Assembly: GCA_023443625.1 (NCBI GenBank)
Contig: JAEZTQ010000050.1
Location: forward strand, 1-27,707
Direction of reading: 5' to 3'
Source of the DNA: Bacillota bacterium
GTDB lineage: Bacteria; Bacillota_A; Clostridia; Lachnospirales; Lachnospiraceae
DNA length: 27,707 bases
The notes under the pieces are model-generated. The model did no database searches and had not been told where the DNA came from. It worked only from the letters and a program-made list of their open reading frames with translations. Below, piece after piece: positions 1 through 5,890 of this stretch (positions within the stretch are counted from its first letter, which is position 1; each line of letters begins with the position of its first letter). Both the position numbers and the translations under genes were made by a program.

Positions 1-108
1 ATTTAGAATTAAACCAAACAGCTTGCATAAATAGGAGTTACTAAAGTGAGTGAGAAAACCATCAGGCTACCGATTTAGGGTAAAATAAACTGCATGGAAC
101 AGGAGCTT

Positions 109-462
109 CTAATCTGCGCGACAACAAGTAGTATACCTTTCTGGATTTTTGAAAAGCGTGTTTATTGGACAATCCGGAGTTTGGAAACTATTTTCAATTC
201 CTTCATATTTACCAAAACACATTTCTATTAATCTTTCATCTATTACTATTGGAACATTTCTTTCTTTTAATACAATTTCTGCCGTTTCTCTTGCACGACT
301 TAATGGAGAACAATAACATATATCAAAATGAATATCTCTGTATTCTTTCCATGCTTTTTCTGCCATCATTCTTCCATCTTCATTTAAATGTATGTCTGTT
401 CTTCCTTGCAATTTATGTTTTGCATTCCAATCAGTTTTCCCATGTCTCATTATGTATAACAT
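109..462 (-). pseudogene. histidine phosphatase (phosphoglycerate mutase-like) family, C-terminally truncated
   Basis: The 117-residue product starts with the family signature RHGKTDWN (residues 6-13), whose His7 would be the phospho-accepting histidine, followed by SPLSRARETAEI and by DERLIEMCFGKYEG, which carries the family's acidic catalytic region. The family is usually 170-210 residues and has a second catalytic histidine in a C-terminal [V/S]SHG-like motif. Here the protein stops soon after KNPERYT with an unrelated tail and the second histidine is absent, so it is probably inactive. I translated the DNA to the left in all three frames and found no continuation, so the loss looks like a rearrangement, not a single frameshift. 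The start is supported by a GAGGATGAA-type ribosome site. Promoter and leader come from the duplicated ppdK-downstream segment at 463-710. Confidence 0.75.
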
Positions 463-502
463 ATTTCATCCTCACGAATTCAAATTTATTTAATCTACCA
501 TA

Positions 503-532
503 ATTATACACCAATGCCACAAAATTCTACAA
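503..532 (-). promoter_or_regulatory. promoter for the phosphatase fragment
   Basis: The minus strand has -10 TATAAT (508-503) and a weak -35 TTGTAG (532-527), spaced 18 bases. The -10 region is conserved in copy B at 5708-5713, supporting a real promoter in the duplicated segment. Confidence 0.5.
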
Positions 533-580
533 CGTATTTGTAAGTCCTTTACATATGTTTTGTAGAAATTCATATAGGTT

Positions 581-626
581 AATACAAAAACCCCACACCA
601 ACTATTCTACAATAGTTGATATGGGG
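581..626 (-). terminator. orphan Rho-independent terminator (copy A)
   Basis: A 16-bp stem (591-606 with 611-626) with two wobble pairs and a 4-base loop is followed on the minus strand by TTTTTGTATT. It corresponds to the ppdK terminator at 5784-5835, but no complete gene precedes it here. Confidence 0.75.
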
Positions 627-816
627 CTCTCAGTTTATCTCTTATTTAACTCACACCCTCAGGTGCTAATATCATAATTGTTTCTTACTTACTCGACAAT
701 ACATCCTGTGTAGACCACAATAAAAATACCACTAAGAATAATATCAGAAACAGACAATATACTTTGGAATTTCAAGCAAGACATTAGGTCGATTAATAAA
801 ATCATTCTATCAGAAC

Positions 817-845
817 TTGTGTTCTGTATTGTTATATGGTATAAT
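817..845 (+). promoter_or_regulatory. promoter of the type I toxin gene
   Basis: An extended -10 box TGGTATAAT (TATAAT at 840-845) lies 17 bases from a weak -35 TTGTGT (817-822). The predicted transcript start is near 852, directly before a perfect 8-bp hairpin at 853-871, so the mRNA would begin with a protective stem. Confidence 0.6.
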
Positions 846-927
846 TTGTATAAGCAGTTATCCTAACTGCTGGCAATCGTGTATAGGGTGGTTGACCTTC
901 ATTCTACATAGGATGGAGGTGATGCAT

Positions 928-1017
928 ATGAACAATAAATTTGATTTCAAAGATATTATTCAATTTGGAATGTTCATAATCGCACTACTGACATTCATTT
1001 ATTTGATTTGTCATTAA
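928..1017 (+). CDS. small hydrophobic holin-like type I toxin
   Basis: This is a 29-residue peptide starting at the ATG at 928, set by the strong ribosome site GGAGGTGATGCAT. An open frame extends further upstream, but that part overlaps the promoter and leader. The peptide has a charged start (MNNKFDFKD) and one membrane segment containing FGMFIIALLTFIYLI, which resembles the Hol_Tox/TxpA-like family of short membrane toxins in Firmicutes. Members are normally silenced by an antisense RNA. Here a convergent promoter and a shared bidirectional terminator lie just downstream, matching that arrangement. No phage genes are nearby, so a toxin-antitoxin role is likelier than a true holin. Toxicity itself is inferred. 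Confidence 0.7.
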   Translation: MNNKFDFKDIIQFGMFIIALLTFIYLICH

Positions 1018-1020
1018 CAT

Positions 1021-1063
1021 AAAAAACCTTCCCTGTACTTTGCCCAGTCCAGGAAGGTTTTTT
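1021..1063. terminator. bidirectional terminator shared by toxin mRNA and antisense RNA
   Basis: AAAAAACCTTCC (1021-1032) pairs with GGAAGGTTTTTT (1052-1063). The A-run and T-run are symmetric, so the hairpin can end transcription in both directions, as expected for convergent toxin and antitoxin RNAs. It starts four bases after the toxin stop codon. Confidence 0.75.
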
Positions 1064-1108
1064 ATACTTTTTCTTCTGGTCAACCACCCTGTGGCGATTG
1101 CCTTTTAT
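1021..1108 (-). ncRNA. candidate antisense antitoxin RNA
   Basis: The RNA is predicted from the minus-strand promoter at 1115-1142, with a start near 1108, to the bidirectional terminator, giving about 88 nt. It would be complementary to the 3' end of the toxin transcript through the terminator stem-loop and would carry the 1078-1102 arm near its 5' end. The layout (convergent genes, shared terminator) is like the Fst/RNAII and TxpA/RatA systems. No homologue was searched. Confidence 0.5.
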
Positions 1109-1114
1109 AATTAT

Positions 1115-1142
1115 ATTATAGCAGATTATATGATTATATCAA
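1115..1142 (-). promoter_or_regulatory. promoter of the antisense RNA
   Basis: The minus strand has -35 TTGATA (1142-1137), a 16-base spacer and -10 TATAAT (1120-1115). No open reading frame follows, only the right inverted-repeat arm and the terminator. Confidence 0.6.
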
Positions 1143-1311
1143 GTGCAAAGCCTAAAAAATTGCCTTATCAATTAAATAACGTTCACTTTATTAAATTTAG
1201 CATACTACTCTAAATCAAACAACTTTTAATTCTCTCAATAGCGCATATTATCTGAGAATGGCAAGGGCTAAACTGTATAAAAAACGTTTATTAATATGAT
1301 TGTTAATATGA

Positions 1312-1752
1312 TTAAAATCCGCATTTCCTAAGTATTTCTGCACCGCAAGGTTTTTTTGCTGTCATATAACTATTAATATCCTCTGGATAGTACTTAGCGG
1401 CAAGTAACTTTACTTCTCCGTACCAATCTCTGTCTTCCTTATGCGTTCTTAAATAATCTCTAAATGCAATATGCCTTTTTAACTCATCAGAGTACTCCGG
1501 ACAAACATATAAATGATGTTTCATTAAATGTGATTTATCAATATATTTGAATGCTTGTCTATCCTTTATACCCATATCTCCTTCGTGATAATAACCTACT
1601 CTTGCTAGTTTTGACTTAATTTCTTCAAAGGAATTATAGTCTTTGATAATTACATCAATATCAATTACTTGTTTTGAAGCAAGTCCTTCAACAGAAGTAC
1701 TTCCAACATGTTCAATTGCTATGATATGATTCAACGATTGGTCGGCCGCCAT
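1312..1752 (-). pseudogene. GrpB family (UPF0157) nucleotidyltransferase-fold protein, N-terminally truncated
   Basis: The core IAIEHVGSTSVEGLASKQVIDIDV is the GrpB hallmark and is followed by HLYVCPEYSDELKRHIAFRDYLR, also typical. Full members are about 170-180 residues, with some 25 residues before IEHVGSTS that carry a YDPxW-like motif. Here only about 14 residues precede it, and the first few (MAADQS) come from DNA shared with an integrase fragment in another frame. No convincing ribosome site lies ahead of the ATG at 1752. A recombination joined a foreign 5' end to grpB, so the product is probably not made or not functional. The function of intact GrpB proteins is poorly defined. Confidence 0.7.
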
Positions 1753-1864
1753 AATGCCGTATAAACACTTTTGCTGTAGTCAGATAATGGTCAACAGTTG
1801 CAGGAGTAAATCCACGAAGACGGATGTCCTCTTCAAGCTTAAATACAACTTCATCATTAGTCAT
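1712..1864 (-). pseudogene. tyrosine recombinase (integrase), N-terminal fragment
   Basis: This 50-residue frame starts at the ATG at 1864 after a perfect GGAGG (1873-1877, 8-base spacing). It encodes KLEEDIRLRGFTPATVDHYL followed by TTAKVFIRHYGGRPI, the start of a SAM-like core-binding domain as in XerC/D-type and IS91-associated integrases. Homology ends at about GGRPI; the remainder overlaps the grpB fragment in another frame and hits a stop at 1712. It is not a copy of the recombinase at 4239-5089, whose N-terminus differs, so it records a separate element. Confidence 0.65.
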
Positions 1865-1902
1865 AGAAATGACCTCCTTCAAGATGAAACTTATTTTAAA
1901 GG

Positions 1903-1931
1903 TTTACGATGAGAAAATAAAGTGATAAAAT
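1903..1931 (+). promoter_or_regulatory. promoter candidate for the CPBP gene
   Basis: TTTACG (1903-1908), a 17-base spacer and TAAAAT (1926-1931) would give a leader of about 105 nt to the ATG at 2044. Confidence 0.45.
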
Positions 1932-2043
1932 GTATAAAAGGAAAGAATTACCTAAGGCGGGAGAACCACTGCGCAAGCAGTTTAGTACTCGTTTACAACT
2001 GTGACTTAAAAATTTAAATTTGTTAAATATAAAGAGGTAGATT

Positions 2044-2802
2044 ATGATAAAAGTAGAAAAAATGAACAAGAAGCTAGTAACTCAATTTTTAATATTCACC
2101 TTTATTATCGCACTCATTGGTTGGGGTGGGTTGTCTGTATGTGAATGGTTTGGATTCACGCTTGATGAATATCCTTTGTTAAACGCACTTTATTTAATTG
2201 GTGCTTGGTCGCCAGCAATAGCTTCATTCATCGTGTTAAGAAAAAATAACGAAGTATTAGGCATAAAAGAATGGCTGAAAAATATTTTTACATTTAAAAC
2301 ATCTGTATATAATTATTTGTTTGTCGTAGCCTTGCTTATTATCTATATGGTTTCGCTGATAGTAACCTCTGGTTTGAATAAAGTAAATCCCTTATACCTT
2401 TTTTTTATCTACATACCTGTAGCTTTATTGGCAGGTGCAGGTATGGAAGAAGCTGGTTGGAGATATATTTTGCAGTCTGAGTTGCATAAAAAATTTGGTT
2501 ATTTACTTTCATGCCTAATTATTGCCCCAATTTGGTTATTATGGCATATCCCTCTAGGGATAGGAGGGCTAACTCTATGGAGTGCAACGAATATATTTGG
2601 AATAGCTTTTGCAATGGGTGCAATTCATAAAATATCGAAGGGAAATATATTTTTGTGCGTGCTTTTTCACTGCATGATTGATGCAGCAGCAATGACGATT
2701 GTGTTTAATCAGACTACATTAGGTGCAATTATTACAACTATCATTATGGTCATCGTTTCAATAGTGGCAGTTTCAATAAATAAACATACACTCAAAAATT
2801 AA
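2044..2802 (+). CDS. CPBP (CAAX/Abi) family intramembrane metalloprotease
   Basis: This is a 252-residue integral membrane protein with about seven to eight hydrophobic segments. The CPBP motifs appear in order: EEAGWR (EExxxR) at about residues 138-143, WLLWHIPLG with the FxxxH-type histidine at about residue 177, and LFHCMIDA with the last conserved histidine near residue 222. These glutamates and histidines form the intramembrane active site in Rce1-type proteases. Family members act in prenyl-protein processing, bacteriocin maturation or immunity; no bacteriocin gene is visible, so the substrate is unknown. The start is set by AAAGAGGT at 2031-2038. It stands alone on the plus strand between mobile-element debris and may be a horizontally acquired passenger, although the frame is intact. 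Confidence 0.85.
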   Translation: MIKVEKMNKKLVTQFLIFTFIIALIGWGGLSVCEWFGFTLDEYPLLNALYLIGAWSPAIASFIVLRKNNEVLGIKEWLKNIFTFKTSVYNYLFVVALLIIYMVSLIVTSGLNKVNPLYLFFIYIPVALLAGAGMEEAGWRYILQSELHKKFGYLLSCLIIAPIWLLWHIPLGIGGLTLWSATNIFGIAFAMGAIHKISKGNIFLCVLFHCMIDAAAMTIVFNQTTLGAIITTIIMVIVSIVAVSINKHTLKN

Positions 2803-2829
2803 GATTTAATCCTTTAAATAAATTCTTTA

Positions 2830-2915
2830 GGATAGAATCGATGATGGTGTAAACGAAAAAGCAGCTTTCGCTTACCAGTAACTGCCCTTTCGTTTACATC
2901 ATTTTCGATTTGTCC
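2830..2915. repeat. 86-bp imperfect palindrome behind the CPBP gene
   Basis: Arms at 2836-2858 and 2888-2910 match at about 20 of 23 positions, and the flanks GGATA and GTCC extend the pairing. A small GCAG/CTGC stem sits inside. There is no T-run on either side, so it is not a standard terminator; it may be a mobile-element end or a miniature palindromic element. Confidence 0.6.
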
Positions 2916-2920
2916 TTATT

Positions 2921-2973
2921 GAACAAAGTAAGCGTCCGGATAGCCCGTTACTATGGGGATTCAATCTTTGTTC
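2921..2973. repeat. short inverted repeat near the 3' side of the IS91-like element
   Basis: GAACAAAG (2921-2928) and CTTTGTTC (2966-2973) are perfect 8-bp arms around a GC-richer centre. The rest of the gene-free 2803-3094 stretch holds only this, the palindrome before it, an AAACAG/CTGTTT palindrome near 3017-3030 and a small hairpin at 3054-3070. Confidence 0.5.
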
Positions 2974-3094
2974 TTTTCATAAAGAATAACACTTTTGGTG
3001 TGTAGATTCTAGATAAAACAGTGCTGTTTCATATTTCTTTGCATGACAAATAGACCTCAGTAGTTGAGGTTAAAAATGTATGAAGATGTGTGGA

Positions 3095-4258
3095 TTAATC
3101 TCGTAAAAATGTATGTTGTTTAGTGGTACCCATATGACCACCGCATGTTTTACAGACGCAGATATCTATCTTCCAAAGATGCTTCAACATCTCTGGTACA
3201 GACATATCTTTTATTTCGGAAATATATTTTTTGCATCCGATGAGATTTCTGCACAATGTCAGTTGCTTTCGTTTTGTACGTGAAGATAAAATCCCATAGT
3301 GACGTATTCTGACAAAGTGTTTCGGAGACACATGCATCAAGAAGCGACGAATAAACTCTATTCCAGTGAGGGTCAATTCCTTCCATTGTCCTTGATTCTT
3401 ATAATGCTTTACTGAAAAGGTGACTGTAGTATCTGACACTTGGATAAGCCTATAATTACTGATTGCAATTCGGTGAGTATATTTTCCAAGATACTGTATA
3501 ACAGACCCTGCACCATTAAATGTTTCTTTGCTGTAAGGAATCCATTCCTTGTCATAGCAGGAATTAAGGAGTTCTTTAAATGCGTAGTGATTTCTATACT
3601 TAGATGCTGAACCATGGAATTCCAGTTTTTTATTTTCCCATAGGGCTTTTAGTTCTTCCATATATTTTCCTCGAAACTTTTTTGAAAGAACACGAATAGG
3701 AAGGAAAAATTTAGAGCCATTGTCCCTCCAGCCATTTTTAGAATCTAAACCACCACCAAGTACAATGACATGAATATGTGGATGATAATTCATCTCAGAC
3801 CCCCATGTATGTAGGATGCACATATATCCAATCTTGGCACCAAGGTGTTTTGGGTCAAAAGCAAGTTCATCAAGTGTACCAGAAACAGAGTGATAAAGTG
3901 CATCATACAAAAGTTTCTGATTACTGTAAATAACTGGATTAAGCTCTTCTGGTACAGTAAATACAACGTGGAAATATGGTGCGTCAAGAACATCTTCACG
4001 TCATAAATCCATCCACTTTTCTTTTGGAAGCGATTGGCACATGGGACAGCATCGGTTTCTACATGAATTATAATGAAGTCTGATAGTTCCACAGTCATCA
4101 CATACACTGACATTTGTACCATAAGCACCTGTCTTACAGTTGATGATGTTGGTTGCTGTTTTATGCTGCTGAAAGGATGGTGTATATTTATCAAGATAAT
4201 TCGAATAGAACTTCTGAAAGATGTCCTGGACAGTTAAGTTATTCATGAGATTCGTCAT
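3095..4258 (-). pseudogene. IS91-family HUH transposase with one in-frame stop
   Basis: The N-terminal part (4258 to 4001) carries a zinc-ribbon: CDDCG followed by HYNSCRNRCCPMCQ. The frame then meets TGA at 4001-4003 in KEKWMDL-stop-REDVLDAPYFHVVFTVP and continues without any shift to 3095. A CGA to TGA change at a codon expected to be arginine explains it. The second part has the HUH motif HPHIHVIVLGGG, the catalytic-tyrosine region IQYLGKYTHRIAISNY and a C-terminal CKTCGG. Read through, it is about 387 residues, a plausible full length. The enzyme would nick single-stranded DNA for rolling-circle-like transposition. The start overlaps the recombinase stop; ATG at 4258 or 4246 are both possible. 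Confidence 0.85.
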
Positions 4259-5089
4259 CCTTTCTATCAAAGGGACTTTGAATACCCATAAGTGATTTAT
4301 TGCTAACATGAAGGTAAACCTCAGTTGATTTTGGATCACGATGTCCGAGTAACGCTTGTATATTTCGCTGTTCCACTCCGTTCTCCATCAAATGAGTGGC
4401 AAAACTATGACGGAGTGAATGAGGAGTATATTTACCATCAAGTTCAGCGATAGCAACAGATCTACGCATAACCTGCTCGATTGTGCTTACAGTAAGATAG
4501 CCTCCAGTAAATTTATTTGGGAAAAGTATTTCGCAAGGTTTTCCTTTATGAAACCAGTATTGTGTCAGCAATGAAAGGTTGCGCTCAGACAGAATGGTAT
4601 ATCTATCCATACGGTTCTTGGTATTTCTCACATGAATCTGCATATTTGTTCTGGATATGTCATTATAATGCAAGTGAATCACCTCAGATACACGTAATTC
4701 AGATGAATACATGGTAGAAAGCATCGCTTTGTATTTGATATCATCCGTCGCATCTAGAAGACGTTCAATTTCATCAAGAGTAAGAACCTTTGGGAGTTGA
4801 TGGTCTTGAATCATCCGAGGAACCACAATATCATCCCAAAGGATATGTAAGACGTTGCGATAAAAGAATCGGATAGCAGAATTGTATAAATTTAGAGTAG
4901 TAGCCTTGATGCCAGAATCCTTTTTCGTAAGCAGAAAATCGCGAACATCTTGACAGGTAAGGGCTTCAGGTGCCTTGCCAACATAGTTTAAAAATAAGAA
5001 ACATAGTTTTTATAGCAGAAAATATAACGCTCTTTAAGGTTACGAATTTTCCCTACTTCTTCAAGTTTTAATAAATATAGTTCATACAT
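4239..5089 (-). pseudogene. tyrosine recombinase of the IS91-like element, -1 frameshift in a T-run
   Basis: The N-terminus (MYELYLLKLEEVGKIRN, start at 5089 after GGAGG at 5097-5101) reads to KNYVSYF and stops. The next frame continues LNYVGKAPEALTCQDVRDF and runs to 4239. The break is at a run of five T on the minus strand (4994-4990); six would restore SYFLNYVGK, a normal core-binding-domain sequence. The catalytic domain is otherwise complete, with Arg in SSELRVSEV, HSLRHSFATH, LLGHRDPKSTEVYLHVS (His and nucleophilic Tyr). The whole product would be about 283 residues. A homopolymer sequencing error or frameshift-controlled expression cannot be excluded. Confidence 0.8.
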
Positions 5090-5096
5090 AAAAAAT

Positions 5097-5146
5097 CCTC
5101 CATGTAAAAGTAGTAACAATTGTCTGGTTGCTACTTTACATGGAGG
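5097..5146 (-). promoter_or_regulatory. hairpin sequestering the recombinase ribosome site
   Basis: 5097-5117 and 5127-5146 form a roughly 20-bp stem with one bulge and one mismatch or wobble, around a 9-base loop. On the minus-strand RNA its 3' arm ends in the GGAGG ribosome site at 5101-5097, eight bases before the recombinase ATG. A transcript entering from outside would fold this arm and hide the site, a known way for insertion elements to avoid activation by neighbouring promoters. It may also mark the element end. Confidence 0.65.
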
Positions 5147-5296
5147 TGCATTTGCATCATAAAAGTGCTTGTCATGGCACTTGTTGAATGTTATTCTTTT
5201 CATAGGCAGTAGCTTTCTATATAAAGTTGTTTTGTGTGGTAACTTAACATTACTAAATATCAGAAATATTTTCTACTGCCTCTTATATTAGATAAT

Positions 5297-5344
5297 AAAA
5301 AATCGCTATGCCACAGTCTTGGTAGGCCATCGCGCAGCGATTTT
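5297..5344 (-). terminator. terminator behind the deoxyribosyltransferase-like gene
   Basis: AAAATCGCT (5299-5307) pairs with AGCGATTTT (5336-5344). On the minus strand the stem ends in TTTTTT followed by ATTATC, about 22 bases beyond the stop codon of the gene at 5366-5668. Confidence 0.75.
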
Positions 5345-5365
5345 GTTCAATTGAAAGTTGTCGGC

Positions 5366-5668
5366 TTATAAATAATATTCAGAATGCAATAAAATTTCTT
5401 TTCCTTTCTCGCTAGCATATTGTATTTCCTTGTTTGTCATATCTCCGATGTATCCATCAATATCCACAACATATATGGCATCTGAAATCTCTATTCTTTT
5501 CAGTTGTGCCTCTTCAAGAATAACCATATCCGCAGATGTTAATTCGTCTTTTTTCAAACCATAAATGCATTGCAACACATTAAATCTGTGCTTTACTTCT
5601 AATTCAAATGCTATTCTCTGCATTTCTTTTTCAAATCTCATACTACCGCAAATTGTAATAGTTCTCAT
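5366..5668 (-). CDS. nucleoside 2-deoxyribosyltransferase-like small protein
   Basis: This is a 100-residue protein opening with TITICGSMRFEKEMQ, a Rossmann-like first strand and loop, and ending with LKRIEISDAIYVVDIDGYIG then NKEIQYASEKGKEI. This matches the short nucleoside 2-deoxyribosyltransferase/DUF4406-like fold common in Clostridia. Such proteins may hydrolyse or exchange N-glycosidic bonds of nucleotides, but the short members are mostly uncharacterised. The start at 5668 follows a GGGGG purine block; the open frame extends upstream to 5818, but that part lies in the promoter and terminator repeat and is not coding. It has its own promoter in copy B and its own terminator, so it is monocistronic behind ppdK. 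Confidence 0.75.
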   Translation of the reverse strand: MRTITICGSMRFEKEMQRIAFELEVKHRFNVLQCIYGLKKDELTSADMVILEEAQLKRIEISDAIYVVDIDGYIGDMTNKEIQYASEKGKEILLHSEYYL

Positions 5669-5707
5669 TTCATTCCCCCACAACTTCAAATTTATAAATC
5701 TACCGTA

Positions 5708-5737
5708 ATTATACACCATTACTACAAAATTCCATAA
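5708..5737 (-). promoter_or_regulatory. promoter for the deoxyribosyltransferase-like gene
   Basis: Minus-strand -10 TATAAT (5713-5708) within the conserved GGTGTATAATTA, with a weak -35 TTATGG (5737-5732) 18 bases away. Confidence 0.45.
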
Positions 5738-5783
5738 TATTTTTGTAAGTCCTTTACATATATTTTGCAGAAAATCATATTGA

Positions 5784-5835
5784 TGAATACAAAGAACCCC
5801 ATACCAGCTATTTCTCAATAGCTGATATGGGGTTC
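5784..5835 (-). terminator. ppdK terminator
   Basis: A 19-bp stem (5794-5812 with 5817-5835) with a 4-base loop lies about 56 bases beyond the ppdK stop. The T-run after it is interrupted (CTTTGTATTC), but the stem is strong. Confidence 0.75.
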
Positions 5836-5890
5836 TCAGTTTATCTCTTATTTAATTCACACTTTGAAGTGCTAATATCATAATTGATTT

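Larger units (their letters stand above)
463..710 (-). repeat. duplicated ppdK 3'-end/terminator/promoter segment, copy A
   Basis: This 248-bp stretch aligns almost without gaps to 5669-5916, at a constant offset of 5206 bases, with roughly 80% identity by eye. It runs from the base before the phosphatase start codon through a conserved -10 box and a terminator hairpin to a remnant of a ppdK 3' end. On the minus strand the last codons here read QDVLSSK-stop (stop at 685-687), against QAVLNNK-stop at the end of the intact ppdK. Beyond about 710 the resemblance is lost. The segment is therefore a diverged paralogous copy of the DNA behind ppdK, left without its gene. Confidence 0.8.
872..1102. 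repeat. long inverted repeat flanking the toxin gene
   Basis: Arms at 872-897 and 1078-1102 are inverted copies sharing the blocks GGCAATCG and AGGGTGGTTGACC, differing only in a few bases between the blocks. The left arm lies in the toxin 5' leader and the right arm near the start of the predicted antisense RNA, so both RNAs would carry nearly the same 25-base sequence near their 5' ends. A toxin transcript reading through the terminator could fold leader onto tail. Confidence 0.8.
3054..5146 (-). mobile_element. IS91-like element: tyrosine recombinase plus HUH transposase (both genes damaged)
   Basis: Two overlapping minus-strand genes, a phage-type integrase followed by an IS91-family transposase with zinc-ribbon and HUH motifs, form a unit typical of Clostridia IS91-like elements. 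I set the limits by hairpins: a 20-bp stem upstream of the integrase (5097-5146) and an ACCTCA/TGAGGT stem (3054-3070) downstream of the transposase. IS91 elements lack terminal inverted repeats, so the true ends cannot be fixed from this copy. Each gene carries a single inactivating change, so the element decayed recently or one of the changes is a sequencing error. Confidence 0.7.

Noticed and set aside
165..503. Plus-strand 112-residue ORF
   Set aside because: Low-complexity shadow of the phosphatase fragment, Phe/Leu-rich and crossing its promoter.
928..1017. Phage holin
   Set aside because: No lysin or phage genes nearby; convergent antisense promoter and shared terminator fit a type I toxin better.
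4988..5203. Independent 71-residue gene
   Set aside because: Its C-terminal half is the N-terminus of the frameshifted recombinase; the part upstream of 5089 lies in the hairpin and has no support.
5669..5818. N-terminal extension of the deoxyribosyltransferase-like protein
   Set aside because: It would translate through the promoter and ppdK terminator; the good ribosome site and conserved start are at 5668.
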